A stretch of DNA of 64,000 nt from Chlorocebus sabaeus (GCF_047675955.1 NW_027328092.1:1-64000); one strand, 5' to 3'. Shown: positions 38,691 to 51,220, numbered from the stretch's first letter. Numbers and translations: made by a program. Notes: generated by a model from the sequence alone, not told the origin.

Positions 38691-41559
38691 AAGAAGCTTT
38701 CTGAGAAACTGCTTTGATTTCTGTTAATTCATCTCACAGAGTTACAGATTTCCTCTCAAGAAGCCTTTCGCTACGACTGTCTTGTGGAAATTGCAAAGTG
38801 ATATTTGGAAGCCCATAGAGGGCTATGGTGAAAAAGGAAATATCTTCCGTTAAAAACTGGAAAGAGGATTTCTGAGAATCTGCTTCGCTTTCTGTTAATT
38901 CATGTCACAGAGTTACAGCTTTCCCCACCAGAAGCCTTTCGCGAAGACTGTTCTTGCGGAATTTGCAAAGTGATATTAGGAAGCCCTTACAGGTCTATGG
39001 TGAAAAAGGAATTATCTTCAGTTAAAAACTGGAAGGAAGCTTTCTGAGAAACTGCTTTGTGTTCTGTTAATTCATCTCAGAGAGTTCCAGCTTTCTCCTC
39101 AAAAAGTCTACCGTAAGACAGTTCTTGTGGAATTTTCAAAGTGATATTTGGAAGCCCTTAGAGGGCTATTGTGAAAAAGGAAATATCTTCCGTTAAAAAC
39201 TGGAAAGAAACTTTCTGAGAAACCGCTTTGTGTTCTGTTAATTCACCTCACAGAGTTACAGCTTTCCCATCAAGAAGCCTTTTGCTAAGGCTGTTTCTAT
39301 GGAATTTGCAAAATGATATTTGGAAGCCCATAGAGGTCTACAGTTAAAAAGATAACGCCTTCCGTTAAAAACTGGAAAGAAGCTTTCTGAGAAACTTCTT
39401 TGTGTTCTGTTAATTCATCTCAGAGAGTTACAGCTTTCCCCTCATGAAGCCTTTCGCTAAGAATGTTCTTGTGGAATTTGCAAAGTGATATTTGGAAGCC
39501 CATAGAGGGCTATGATGAAAAAGGAAATATCTTCAGTTAAAAACTGGAAAGAAACATTCTGAGAAACTGATTTGTGTTCTACTAATTCATGTCACAGAGT
39601 TAGAGTTTTCCCCTCAAGTAGCCCTTCGCTAAGACTGTTCTTGTGGAATTTGCAAAGTGATATTTGGAAGCCCTTAGAGGGCTATGTTGAAAAAGGAAAT
39701 ATCTTCCGTTAAAAACTGGAAAGAAGATTTCTGAGAAACTGCTTTGTGTTGTATTAATTCATCTCACAGAGTTACAGCTTTCCCCTCAAGAAGCCTTTCG
39801 CTAAGACTGTTCTTGTGGAAATTGGAAAGTGATATTTAGTAGACCCATGGAGGGCCATGGTGAAAAAGGAAATATCTTCCGTTAAAAACTGGAAAGAAGA
39901 TTTCTGAGAAACTGCATTGTGTTCTATTAATTCAACTCACAGAATTACAGCTTTTCACTCAAGAAGCCTTTCGCTAAGACTGTTCTTGAGGAATTAGCAA
40001 AGTGATATTTGGAAGTCCATAGTGGTCTATGGTGAAAAAGGAAATATGTTCAGTTAAAAACTGGAAAGAAGCATTCTGAAAAACTGCTTTGTGCTCTGTT
40101 AATTCATCTCAGAGAGTTACAGCATTCCTTTCAAGAAGCCTTTCGCTAAGACTGTTCATGTGGAATTTGGAATGTGATATGTAGAACCCCTAGAGGGCTA
40201 TGGTGAAAAAGGAAATATCTTCCGTTAAAAACTGGAAAGAAGCTTTCTGAGAAACTGCTTTGTGTTCTGTTAATTCATCTTAGAGAGTTACAGCTTTCTC
40301 CTCAAAAAGTCTTTCGTAAGACAGTTCTTGTGGAATTTTCAAAGTGATATTTGGAAGCCCATAGAGGGCTACTGTGAAAAAGGAAATACCTTTCGTTAAA
40401 CACTGAAAAGAAGCTTTCTGAAAAACTGCTTTGTGTTCTGCTAATTCATCTCACAGAGTTACAGCTTTCCCCTCAAGAAGTCTTTTGCTAATACTGTTCT
40501 TGTGGAATATGCAAAGTGATATTTGGAAGCCCACAGATGGCTACGGTTAAAAAGGAAATATCTTCAGTTAAAAACTGGAAAGAATCTTTCTGGGAAACTG
40601 CTTTTTGTTCTGTTAATTTATCTCACAGAGTTACAGCTTTCCCGTCAAGAAGCCATACCCTAAGAGTGTTCTTGTGGAATTTGGAAAGTGATATATAGAA
40701 GCCTACAGTGGTCTACGGTGAAAAAGGAAGTAGCCTAAGATAAAAACTGAAAATAAGCTTTCTGAGAAACTGCTTTGTGTTCTGCTAATTCATCTCACAG
40801 AGCTATAGCTTTCCCCTCAAGAATCTCTTCGCTAAGACTGTTCTTGTGGAATTAAGAACGTGTTATTTAGAAGCCCAAAGAGGGCTAAGGTGAAAAAGGA
40901 AATATCCTGCGTTAAAAACTGGAAAGAAGCTTTCTGAGAAACTGCTTTTTGTTCTGTTAATTTATCTCACGGAGTTACAGCTTTCCCCTCAAGAATCTTT
41001 TTGCTAAGACTGTTCTTGTGGGATTTGCAAAGTGATATTTGGAAGCCCAGAGAGGGCTATGGTGAAAAAGGAATTCTCTTCCGTTTAAAACTGGAAAGAA
41101 GCTTTCTGAGAAACTGCTTTGTGTTCTGTTAATTCATTTCACATACTTACATCTTTTTCCTCAAGAAGCCTTTCGCTAAGACTGTTCTTGTGGAATTTTC
41201 AAAGTGATATTTGGAAGCCCATAGAGGGCTTTGGTGAAAAACGAAATATCTACCATTAAAAACTGGAAAGAAGCTTTCTGAGAAACTGCTTTGTGTTCTG
41301 TTAATTCATCTCACAGGGTTACAGCTTTCCCCTCAAGGAGAACTTTACTAAGTCTGTTCTTGTGGAATTTGCAAAGTGATATTTAGAAGCCCATATAGGG
41401 CTATGGTTAAAAAGGAAATATCTTCAGTTGAAAACTGGAAAGAAGCTTCCTGAGAAAGTGCTTTCTTGTCCTGTTAATTCATCTCACAGAGTTACAACTT
41501 TCTCCTCAAGAAGACTTTCGCTAAGACTGTTGTTGTGGAATTTGCAAAGTGATATTTGG

Positions 41560-42900
41560 AAGCTCATAGAGGGCTGTGTTAAAAAACGAAATATCCTCAG
41601 TTAAAAACTGGAAAGAAGCTTTCTGAGGAACTGCTTTGTGTACTATTAATTTATCTCACATAGTTACAGCTTTCCCCTCAAGAATCCTTTCGCTAAGACT
41701 GTTCTTGTTTAATTTGGAAAGTGATATTTAGAAACCATAGAGGGCTATGGTGAAAAAGGAAATATCTTCCATTAAAAATCGGAAAGAATCTTTCTGAGAA
41801 ACTGCTTTGTGTTCTGTTATTTCATCTCACAGAGGTACAGCTTTCCCCTCGAGAAGCCATTCATTAAGAATGTTCTTGGGGAATTTGCAAAGTGATATTT
41901 GGAAGAACATAGAGGGCTATGTTGAAAAAGGAAATATCCTACGATAAAAACTGAAAAGAAACTTTCTGAGAAACTGCATTGTGTTCTCTTAACTCATCTC
42001 ACGGAGTTATGGCTTTCCCCTCAAAAAGTCGATCAATAAGACTGTTCTTGCGGAGTTTGCAAAGCGATATTTGGAAGTTCATAGAGGGTATGGGGAAAAA
42101 GGAAATATCTTCAGTTTAAAACTGGATAGAAGCTTTCTGAGAAACTGCTTTGTGTTCTGTTAATTTATCTCACAGAGTTACAGCTATCCCCTTAAGAAGC
42201 CTTTCCCTAAGGCTGTTCTTGTGGAATTTGGAAAGTGATATTTAGAAACCCATAGAGGTCTATGGTGAAAAAGGGAATAGCCTGAGATAAAAACTGAAAA
42301 TAAGCTTTCGGAGAAACGGATTTGTGTTCTGTTAATTCATCTCACAGAGTTACAGCTTTCCCCTCAAGACGCCTTTCGCTAAGACTGTTACTGTGGAATT
42401 GGCAAAGTGATATTTGGAAGCCCATAGAGATCTAAGGTGAAAAAGTAAATATCCTAACATAAAAACTGAAAAGAAGCTTTCTGAGAAACTGCTTTGCGTT
42501 CTGTTAATTCATTTCACAGAATTACAGGTTTCCCCTCAAGAAGCCTTTTGCTAAGACTGTTCTTGTGGAATTTGCAAAGTGGTATTTGGAAGCCCATTGA
42601 GGGCTATGGTGGAAAAGGAAATATCTTCAGTTAAAAATTGGAAAGAAGCTTTCAGAGAAACTGCTTTGTGTTCTGTTAATCCATCTCACAGAGTTACAGC
42701 TTTCCCCTGAAGAAACCTTTCGCTAAGACTGTTTTTGTGGAATTTGTAAAGTGATATTTGGAAGTCCTTAGAGGGCTATGGTGTAAAAGGTAATATCTTC
42801 AGTTAAAAACTCGGAAGAAGCTTTCTGATTACAGTTTTTCCTTAAATAAGCCTTTCGCTAAGACTCTTCTTGTGCAATTTGCAAAGTGATATTTGGAAGC
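41560..42900 (+). repeat. Alpha block duplicated 21.2 kb upstream, copy 2
   Basis: This is the partner of 20300-21700. It shares gtgtactattaatttatctc, ccattcattaagaatgttct, gaacatagaggg, gtcgatcaataag, and the deleted monomer in which ctttctga is joined to ttacag at 42821. This copy lacks one monomer present in the upstream copy. A further related monomer pair (aagaaatctttcgctaggac type) is at about 20080 and 43360, at a different spacing. That indicates more than one exchange. Confidence 0.68.
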
Positions 42901-44341
42901 CCATAGAGGGCTGCGGTGAGAAAGGAAATATCTTCAGTTAAAAACTGGAAAGGAGCTTTCTGAGAAACTGCTTTGTGTTCTGTTAATTCATCTCACCGAG
43001 TTACAGCTTTCCCCTCAAGAAGCCTTTTGATAAGACTGTTCTTGTGGAATATTTAAAGTGATATTTGGAAGCCCATAGAGGGCTTTGGTGAAAAAGGAAA
43101 TATCTTCCGTTCAAAATTGGAGAGAAGCTTTCTGAGAAAGTGCTTTGTGTTCTGTTAATTCATCTCACAGAGTTATAGCTTTCCCCTCAAGAAGACCTTT
43201 ACTAAATCTGTTCTTGTGTAATTTGCAAAGTGATATTTGGAAGGCCATATAGGTCTGTGGTTAAAAAGGAAATATCTTCAGTTGAAAACTGGGAAGAAGC
43301 TTTCTAAGAAACTGCTTTGTGTTCTGTTGATTCTTCTCACAGAATTACAGCTTTCCCCTCAAGAAATCTTTTGCTAGGACTGTTCTTGTGTCATTTCTAA
43401 AGTGGTATTTACAAGGCCATAGAGGGCTATGGTGAATAAAGAAATATTTTCCGTTATAAACTGGAAAGAAACTTTCTTAGAAAGTGGTTTGTGTCCTGTC
43501 AATTCATCTCACAGAGTTACAGCTTTCTCCTCAAGAAGCCTTTCGCTAAGGCTTTTCTTCTGGAATTTGCAATGTGATTTTTGAAGCCCATAGAAGGTTA
43601 TGGCAAAAAGGAAATATTCTAAGATAAAAACCGAAAAGAAGCTTTCTGAGAAACTGCATTATGTTCTCTTAATTCATATCACATAATTATAGCTTTCCCC
43701 TCAAGAAGCCGTTCACTAAGATTGTTCCTGTGGAATTTTCAAGGTGATATTTGGAAGCCCATAGAGCGCTATGATGAAAAAGGAAATATCTTCCGTTAAA
43801 TACTGGAAAGAATGTTTTTTAGAAACTGCTTTGTGTTCTGTTAATTCATCTCACATATTTACAGCTTTCCCCTGAAGATACCTTTCGCTAAGACTGTTCT
43901 TGTGGAATTTGCAAAGTGATATTTGGAAGCCCATAGAGGGCTATGGTGAAAATGAAAATATCCTAAGATAAAAAACGAAAAGAAGCTTTCTGAGAAACTG
44001 CTTTGTGTTCTGGTAATTCATCTCACAGTTTTACACGTTTCTCCTCAAGAAGCCTTTCGCTAAGACTGTTCTTGTGGAATTTGAAAAGTGATATTACGAA
44101 GCCCATGGGGGCTATGGTGAAAAAGGAAATATCTTTCGTTAAAAACTGGAAACAAGATTTCTGAGAAACTGCTTTGTGTTCTGTTAATTCATCTCACAGA
44201 GTTACAGCTTTACCCTCAAGAAGCCGTTCACTAAGACTGTTCTTGTGAAATTTGCAAAGTGATATTTGGAAGCCCATAGAGGACTATGGTGAAAAAGGAA
44301 ATATCTTTCGTTAAAAACCAGAGGCAGATAAAGCCACAAAG

Positions 44342-45354
44342 ATGGGGAAATAACAGGGCAGAAAAGCTGGAATTACAAAAAATAAGAGCGAATCTCCTCC
44401 GGCAAAGGAGCGCAGCTCATCGCCAGCAACGGATCAAAGCTGGACGGAGAATGAGTTTGACGAGATGATAGAAGAGGGCTTCAGTCCATCAAACTTCTCA
44501 GAGCTAAGGAGGAATTTCCTACCCAGTGGAAAGAAACTAAAAGTCTTGAAAAAAAAGTGGAAGAATTGATGGCTAGAATAATTAATGCAGAGAAGTTCAT
44601 AAACGAAATGAAAGAGATGAAAATCATGACACGAGAAATACGTGACAAATGCACAAGCTTCAGTAACCGACTCGATCAACTGGAAAAGAGTATCAGCGAT
44701 TAATGATCAAATGAATGAAATGAAGCGAGAAGAGAAATCAAAAGATAAAAGAAGAAAAAGAAATGAACAAAGCCTGCAAGAAGTATGGGATTATGTAAAA
44801 AGACCAAATCTACGTCTGATTGGGGTGCCTGAAAGTGAGGGGGAAAATGGAACCAAGTTGAAACACACTCTTCAGTATATCATCTAGGAGAACTTCCCCA
44901 ACCTAGTAGGGCAGGCCAACATTCAAATCCAGGAAATACAGAGAACACCACAAAGATACTCCTCGAGAAGAGCAACTCCAAGACACATAATTGCCAGATT
45001 CACCAAAGTTGAAATGAAGAAAAAATCTTAAGGGCAGCCAGAGAGAAAGGTCGGGTTACCCACAAAGGGAAACCCATCAGACTAACAGCAGATCTCTCGG
45101 CAGAAACTCTACAAGCCAGAAGAGAGTGGGGGCCAATATTCAACATTCTTAAAGAAAAGAATTTTCAACCCAGAATTTCATATCCAGCCAAACTAAGTTT
45201 CATAAGTGAAGGAGAAATAAAATCCTTTACAGATAAGCAAATGCTTAGAGATTTTGTCACCACTAGGCCTGCCTTACAAGAGATCTTGAAGGAAGCACTA
45301 AATATGGAAAGGAACAACCGGTACCAGCCATTGCAAAAACATGCCAAAATGTAA
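44342..45354 (+). pseudogene. L1 ORF1: LINE-1 ORF1 (RNA-binding ORF1p) pseudogene
   Basis: In an intact L1 this encodes the trimeric RNA-binding chaperone ORF1p (coiled coil, RRM and C-terminal domain) of the retrotransposition particle. The start ATG is at 44342, preceded by the end of the L1 5' UTR (agataaagccacaaag). The third codon is followed at once by a TAA at 44351-44353. Further breaks are a deletion near 44505, a likely 2-bp deletion near 44683, a TAG at 44885-44887 where a CAG is expected, and a single-base loss near 45019. The recognisable segment NEQSLQEVWDYVKRPNLRLI near residues 120-140 and the ending at 45352-45354 place both ends. The length is about that of the normal 338-codon ORF with small net indels. 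It is certainly non-functional. Confidence 0.9.
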
Positions 45355-45416
45355 AGACCATCAAGGCTAGGAAGAAACTGAACAACTAATGAGCAAAATA
45401 ACCAGTTAATATTATA
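45355..45416 (+). other. LINE-1 inter-ORF spacer
   Basis: This 62-bp gap between the ORF1 stop and the ORF2 start is close to the roughly 63-nt spacer typical of primate L1. It includes taatgagcaaaataaccag. In intact elements ORF2 is translated by unconventional reinitiation across this spacer. Confidence 0.8.
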
Positions 45417-48400
45417 ATGGTAGGATCAAGTTCACACATAACAATATTAACCTTAAATGTCAATGGACTAAAAGCTCCAATTAAAAGACACAGACTGGCA
45501 AACTGGATAAAGAGTCAAGACCCATCAGTCTGCTGTATTCAGGAGACCCATCTCACACGCAGAGACATACATAGGCTCAAAATAAAGGGATGGAGGAAGA
45601 TTTACCAAGCAAATGGAGAACAAAAAAAAGCAGGGGTTGCAATACTAGTCTCTGATAAAACAGACTTTAAACCATCAAAGATCAAAAGAGACAATGAAGG
45701 CCATTACATAATGGTAAAGGGATCAATTCAACAGGAAGAGCTAACTATCCTAAATATATATGCACCCAATACAGGAGCACCCAGATTCATAAAGCAAGTC
45801 CTTAGAGCCTTACAAAGAGACTTAGACTCCCATACAATAATAATGGGAGACTTTAACACTCCACTGTCAATATTAGACAGATCAATGAGACAGAAAATTA
45901 ACAAGGATATCCAGGAATTGAACTCATCTCTGCAGCAAGCAGAACTAATAGACATCTATAGAACTCTCCACCCCAAATCAACAGAATATACATTCTTCTC
46001 AGCACCACATCGCACTTATTCCAAAATTGACCACATAGTTGGAAGTAAAGCACTCCTCAGTAAATGTACAAGAACAGAAATTGTAACAAACTGTCTCTCA
46101 GACCACACTGCAATCAAACTAGAACTCAGGACTAAGAAACTCAATCAAAACCGCTCAACTACATGGAAACTGAGCAACCTGCTCCTGAATGACTACTGGG
46201 TACATGACGAAATGAAGGCAGAAATAAAGATGTTCTTTGAAACCAATGAGAACAAATATACAACATACCAGAATCTCTGGGACACATTTAAAGCAGTGTG
46301 CAGAGGGAAATTTATAGCACTAAATGCCCACAAGAGAAAGCAGGAAAGATCTAAAATTGACACTCTAACATCGCAATGAAAAGAACTAGAGAAGCAAGAG
46401 CAAACTCATTCAAAAGCTAGCAGAAGGCAAGAAATCACTAAGATCAGAGCAGAACTGAAGGAGATAGAGACACAAAAATCCCTCCAAAAAATCAATGAAT
46501 CCAGGAGTTGGTTTTTTGAAAAGATCAACAAAATTGACAGACCGCTAGCAAGACTAATAAAGAAGAAAAGGGAGAAGAATCAAATAGACACAATAAAAAA
46601 TGATAAAGGGGATATCACCACCGACCCCACAGAAATACAAACTACCATCAGAGAATACTATAAACACCTCTACGCAAAAAAACTAGAAAATCTAGAAGAA
46701 ATGGATAATTTCCTGGACACTTACACTCTTCCAAGACTAAACCAGGAAGAAGTTGAATCCCTGAATAGACCAATAGCAGGCTCTGAAATTGAGGCAATAA
46801 TTAATAGCCTACCAACGAAAAAAAATCCAGGATCAGATGGATTCACAGGTGAATTCTACCCGAGGTACAAGGAGGAGCTGGCACCATTCCTTCTGAAACT
46901 ATTCCAATCAATAGAAAAACAGGGAATCCTCCCTAACTCATCTTATGAGGCCAACATCATCCTGATACCAAAGCCTGGCAGAGACACAACAAAAAAAAGA
47001 GAATTTTAGACCAATATCCCTGATGAACATCGATGCAAAAATCCTCAATAAAATACTGGCAAACCGTATTCAACAGCACATCGAAAAGCTTATCCACCAT
47101 GATCAAGTGTGCGTCATCCCTGGGATGCAAGGCTGGTTCAACATTCGCAAATCAATAAACATAATCCAGCATATAAACAGAACCAAAGACAAGAACCACA
47201 TGATCATCTCAATCGATGCAGAAAAGGCTTTTGACAAAATTCAACAGCCCTTCATGCTAAAAACGCTCAATAAATTCGGTATTGATGGAACGTACCTCAA
47301 AATCATAAGAGCTATTTACGACAAACCCACAGCCAATATCATACTGAATGGGCAAAAACTGGAAAAATTCCCTTTGAAAACTGGCACAAGACAGGGATGC
47401 CCTCTCTCACCACTCCTATTCAACATAGTGTTGGAAGTCCTGGCTAGGGCAATCAGGCAAGAGAAAGAAATCAAGGGGATTCAGTTAGGAAAAGAAGAAG
47501 TCAAATTGTCCCTCTTTGCAGATGACATGATTGTATATTTAGAAAATCCCATTGTCTCAGCCCGAAATCTCCTTAAGCTGATAAGCAACTTCAGCAAAGT
47601 CTCAGGATACAAAATTAATGTGCAAAAATCCCAAGCATTCGTATACACCAGTAACAGACAAACAGAGAGCCAAATCATGAATGAACTTCCATTCACAATT
47701 GCTTCAAAGAGAATAAAACACCTAGGAATCCAACTTACAAGGGATGTAAAGGACCTCTTCAAGGAGAACTACAAACCACTGCTCAATGAAATAAAAGAGG
47801 ACACAAAGAAATGGAAGAACATACCATGCTCATGGATAGGAAGAATCAATATTGTGAAAATGGCCATACTGCCCAAGGTTATTTATAGATTCAATGCCAT
47901 CCCCATCAAGCTACCAATGAGTTTCTTCACAGAATTGGAAAAAACTGCTTTAAAGTTCATATGGAACAAAAAAAGAGCCCGCATTTCCAAGACAATCCTA
48001 TGTCAAAAGAACAAAGCTGGAGGCATCACGCTACCTGACTTCAAACTATACTACAAGGCTACAGTCACCAAAACAGCATGGTACTGGTACCAAAACAGAG
48101 ATATAGACCAATGGAACAGAACAGAGTCCTCAGAAATAATACCACACATCTACAGCCATCTGATCTTTGACAAACCTGAGAGAAACAAGAAATGGGGAAA
48201 GGATTCCCTATTTAATAAATGGTGCTGGGAAAATTGGCTAGCCATAAGTAGAAAGCTGAAACTGGATCCTTTCCTTACTCCTTATACGAAAATTAATTCA
48301 AGATGGATTAGAGACTTAAATGTTAGACCTAAGACCATAAAAACCCTAGAGGAAAACCTAGGTAGTACCATTCAGGACATAGGCATGGGCAAAGACTTCA

Positions 48401-49244
48401 TGTCTATAACACCAAAAGCAACGGCAGCAAAAGCCAAAATGGACAAATGGGATCTCATTAAACTAAAGAGCTTCTGCACAGCAAAAGAAACTACCATCAG
48501 AGTGAACAGGCAACCTACAGAATGGGAGAAAATTTTTGCAATCTACTCATCTGACAAAGGCTAACATCCAGAACCTACAAAGACGTCAAACAAATTTACA
48601 AGAAAAAAACAAACAACCCCATCAAAAAGTGGGCAAAGGATATGAACAGACATTTCTCAAAAGAAGACATTCATACAGCCAACAGACACATGAAAAAATG
48701 CTCATCATCACTGGCCATGAGAGAAATGCAAATCAAAACCACACTGAGATACCATCTCACACCAGTTAGAATGGCGATCATTAAAAAGTCAGGAAACAAC
48801 AGGTGCTGGAGAGTTTGTGGAGAAATAGGAACACTTTTACACTGTTGGTGGGAGTGTAAACCAGTTCAACCATTATGGAAAACAGTATGGCGATTCCTCA
48901 AGGATCTAGAACTAGACGTACCATATGACCCAGCCATCCCATTACTGGGTATATACCCAAAGGATTATAAATCATGCTGCTATAAAGACACATGCACACG
49001 TATGTTTATTGCGGCACTATTCAAAATAGCAAAGACTTGGAATCAACCCAAATGTCCATCAGTGACAGACTGGATTAAGAAAATGTGGTACATATACACC
49101 ATGGAATACTATGCAGCCATAAAAAAGGATGAGTTTGTGTCCTTTGTAGGGACATGGATGCAGCTGGAAACCGTCATTCTTAGCAAACTATCACAAGAAC
49201 AGAAAACCAAACACCGCATGTTCTCACTCATAGGTGGGAACTGA
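45417..49244 (+). pseudogene. L1 ORF2: LINE-1 ORF2 (endonuclease/reverse transcriptase) pseudogene
   Basis: In an intact element this encodes the 1,275-residue ORF2p that nicks the target and reverse-transcribes L1 RNA. The span is 3,828 bp, exactly the full length, because two frameshifts cancel. Residues 1-239 form the endonuclease domain, with N14, E43 (QETHL), the YAPN segment, GDFNTP and SDH motifs all present. The reverse-transcriptase FADD motif is at 47515-47526 (about residue 700), followed by a C-terminal cysteine region (HCWWEC). Breaks are a TGA at 46377-46379, one extra A in the A8 run at 46991-46998 leading to TAG at 47007-47009, and a lost base near 48559 leading to TAA at 48562-48564. 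Substitutions in usually conserved sites include CV in place of GF in the segment before PGMQGW. The element is dead but only moderately decayed. Confidence 0.95.
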
Positions 49245-49496
49245 ACAATGAGATCACTTGGACTCGGGAAGGGGAACATCACACACCAGGGCCTATAATG
49301 GGGAGGGGGGAGGGGGGAGGGATTGCATTGGGAGTTATACCTGATGTAAATGACGAGTTGATGGGTGCTGACGAGTTGATGGGTGCAGCACAGCAACAGG
49401 GCACAAGTATACATATGTAACAAACCTGCACGTTATGCACATGTACCCTAGAACTTAAAATATAAAAAAAATAAAAAATAAAAAATAAAAGAAGCA
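49245..49496 (+). mobile_element. LINE-1 3' UTR with G-rich tract and A-rich tail
   Basis: This is the L1 3' UTR after the ORF2 stop. It has the characteristic G-rich polypurine tract at 49299-49321 (runs of four to six G separated by single A, a potential G-quadruplex). The conserved end cacaagtatacatatgtaac follows, and then an A-rich tail interrupted by T (aaaataaaaaataaaa) to about 49493. The word gacgagttgatgggtgc is duplicated in tandem at 49352-49386, unlike the second L1 in this window. Confidence 0.88.
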
Positions 49497-49617
49497 ACCA
49501 ACCACATCCCTCCTTCCCACTAGAGGCTTCCAGGCTGAAACAGGTTGATACAGGGAGAGGAGGAGAAGATACGCAACTAAGTCACATTTTGAGATCTGTT
49601 TAATAATAATTCTAATT
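49497..49617. other. Unassigned non-satellite DNA between two L1 3' ends
   Basis: About 120 bp (agaagcaaccaaccacatcc and onward) follow the L1 tail. They are neither alpha satellite nor recognised L1 and contain no open frame of note. If the transduction model holds, this is the start of the donor-locus 3' flank. Confidence 0.5.
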
Positions 49618-50047
49618 TCATGTTCTCACTTATTTGTGAGATCTAAAAATCAAAACAATTGAACTCATGGAGATAGAGAGTAGAAGCATGGTTACCAGAG
49701 GCTGGGAAGGGTAGTGGGGGTTTGAGGCAAAGCTGGAGATGGTTAATGGGTACAAAAAAACAGAAAGAATAAATAAGATCTAGTATTTGATAGCACAACA
49801 AGGCGACTATAGTCAGTAATAATTTAACTGTGCATTTAAAAATAACTAAAAGAGTCTAATTGGATTGCTTGTAACACAAAGGATAAATGCTTGAGAGAAT
49901 GGATACCCCATTTTACGTGATGTGATTATTATTCATTGCATGCCTGAATCAGAACATCTCATGCACCCCATAAATACATACATCTACTATATACCCACAA
50001 AATTGAAATAAATAATTTTAAAAAATAAAAAATAAAAAATAAAAAAT
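49618..50047 (+). mobile_element. Older LINE-1 3' end fragment (L1MA/L1PB-like)
   Basis: This has the typical layout of an older primate L1 3' UTR. It includes catgttctcacttatttgtg, aactcatggagatagagag, gttaccagaggctgggaagg, ggttaatgggtacaaa, gatagcacaacaaggcgact and caccccataaatacataca, then an A-rich tail of repeated aaaaaataa. No coding sequence remains. It is more diverged than the L1 immediately upstream, so it pre-dates it and was probably resident at the donor locus. Confidence 0.72.
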
Positions 50048-50769
50048 AATCTTCCACTTATTTTTTAGGAAAAGCACATAACTAAATTGTTACAAAAGGA
50101 TTGAAAAAACAATCCTTTGAAAGGTTTGAGTCAGCAGTTGTGGCAGGAATGCGGTTGGGGGAAATGGGGAGAAGTGAGTGAAGATAAAAGGAATTGGACA
50201 AGTGTTGATGTTGGTGAAATGAATGATGAGTACCTAGAGGTAATCCACTATTGTATGCATTTGGAATTTATCTTAAAAATATTTTTGAAAGAACATATTC
50301 ACTACTGAAAATTCAAACAAGGGGAATAAATTAAAGACCACTTTTCATCCTATAATTTCAAACATTAAAAAGATTTATTATTATATGAGAAAATTATAGC
50401 ATTATCATATAAATATGGTATATTAATTTTTAAATAGCATTATACCTGAGCATTTTGCTAAGTTACTGTAATGTATCAAATATATATTTTACTTATTTTT
50501 ATAAAAGTGAGACATAAAGTAAGCCTAAAAGAGATATACTAGAATAATAAGTACTAGAAATATAAAATAATTCTATATAAAATGATTAAATATAAATATG
50601 AAAAGAATTATAATTTAATTGAACTAGGAAAAATCATACTTGATTTAAAAAAAACTTGTAAAGTAAAATAGAATTCAAAAAGCTTTAATTGTATTTGTAT
50701 TTGACACTGTTATACTTAGTTTTTTAGCATGATATAATTATGAAAAATATTTAAAGCAATGTTATTACC
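50048..50769. other. AT-rich non-satellite DNA, no identified feature
   Basis: About 720 bp of AT-rich sequence with no recognised repeat and no convincing gene. The open frame at 50117-50308 (63 codons) has no recognisable domain and no supporting context. A perfect 9-bp inverted repeat (AAAGGATTG / CAATCCTTT) with a 6-A loop lies at 50095-50118 and may be chance. This looks like ordinary intergenic DNA from elsewhere in the genome. Confidence 0.5.
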
Positions 50770-51220
50770 TGTGGAAGACATCCGAGTTCTGGAGACATTG
50801 GCGGCGAATCTGTATAGGTTTGCAGCACCCTCCATTTTTGCTTCCTCAGAAGGAATTCCACTAAGGGGCATAAGGCAGAAAGTGAGACAGAGGTAATTCT
50901 CAGAGCAGGAGTGAAGGTTTATTAAAAGGCTTTAAAACAGAAAGGAAAAGAAGGGAAGTACAACCTGGAAGAGGGCCAAGTGGGAGACTTGAGAAGCCAA
51001 GTGCACAGCTAGACTTCTTGACTTGGGGTTTTATACATTGGCATACTTCCGGGATCTTGCCTTACTTCTCCTCACTCCTGAGATCTCATTGGGAAGTTGC
51101 TGATCAGTTTCAGGTGTTTTCTATTAGAAGCCTGCCTTTCCTTGACACCAGGTATGACCAATTACTACTTTAGAGAAACAGTTAACAACCCCTTGATGAT
51201 CACCTGAGGGTCTCCCAACA
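50770..51220 (-). mobile_element. Solitary LTR of an endogenous retrovirus, antisense
   Basis: Read on the minus strand this 451-bp segment begins TGTTGGGAGA (right end 51220) and ends TCTTCCACA (left end 50770), the TG...CA ends of a retroviral LTR. A TATA-like GTATAAAACCCC is at 51025-51036 and an AATAAA polyadenylation signal at 50918-50923, correctly ordered on the minus strand. There is no internal retroviral sequence on either side, so it is a solo LTR left by recombination. The architecture suggests a class I (ERV1-like) LTR, but the family is not identified. No clear 4-6 bp target duplication is seen (ttacc against cattt), so the exact ends may be off by a few bases. Confidence 0.65.

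Larger units (their letters stand above)
26001..44317 (+). repeat. Alpha-satellite array, diverged monomers
   Basis: Tandem monomers run in the same orientation throughout, with no gene. Several monomers around 29.2-32.1 kb share accgagttacag and ctgccgtgtgttctgttaat, a sub-type that reappears at 62.5-63.7 kb. Within the array lie the small foreign insertion at 30145-30216, the dimer repeat at 37655-38690, and the duplicated block at 41560-42900. The array ends at 44317 within the A-run of a monomer, where the LINE-1 composite insertion begins. Confidence 0.92.

Noticed and set aside
44286..44468. Open frame running from alpha satellite into the L1
   Set aside because: It is a chance fusion frame across the insertion boundary and does not follow the L1 ORF1 frame.
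45728..45955. Minus-strand open frames within the L1 ORF2 regions (also 47481-47762, 49109-49497, 55061-55357)
   Set aside because: They are shadows of ORF2 or of the 3' UTR on the opposite strand, with no independent support.
50095..50118. Perfect 9-bp inverted repeat with an A6 loop, considered as a terminator or small DNA transposon end
   Set aside because: A single short hairpin in AT-rich DNA, without partner ends or a target duplication, is compatible with chance.
50117..50308. 63-codon open frame in the AT-rich part of the inserted block
   Set aside because: No recognisable domain, no promoter or splice context that I can support, and within chance expectation for the region.
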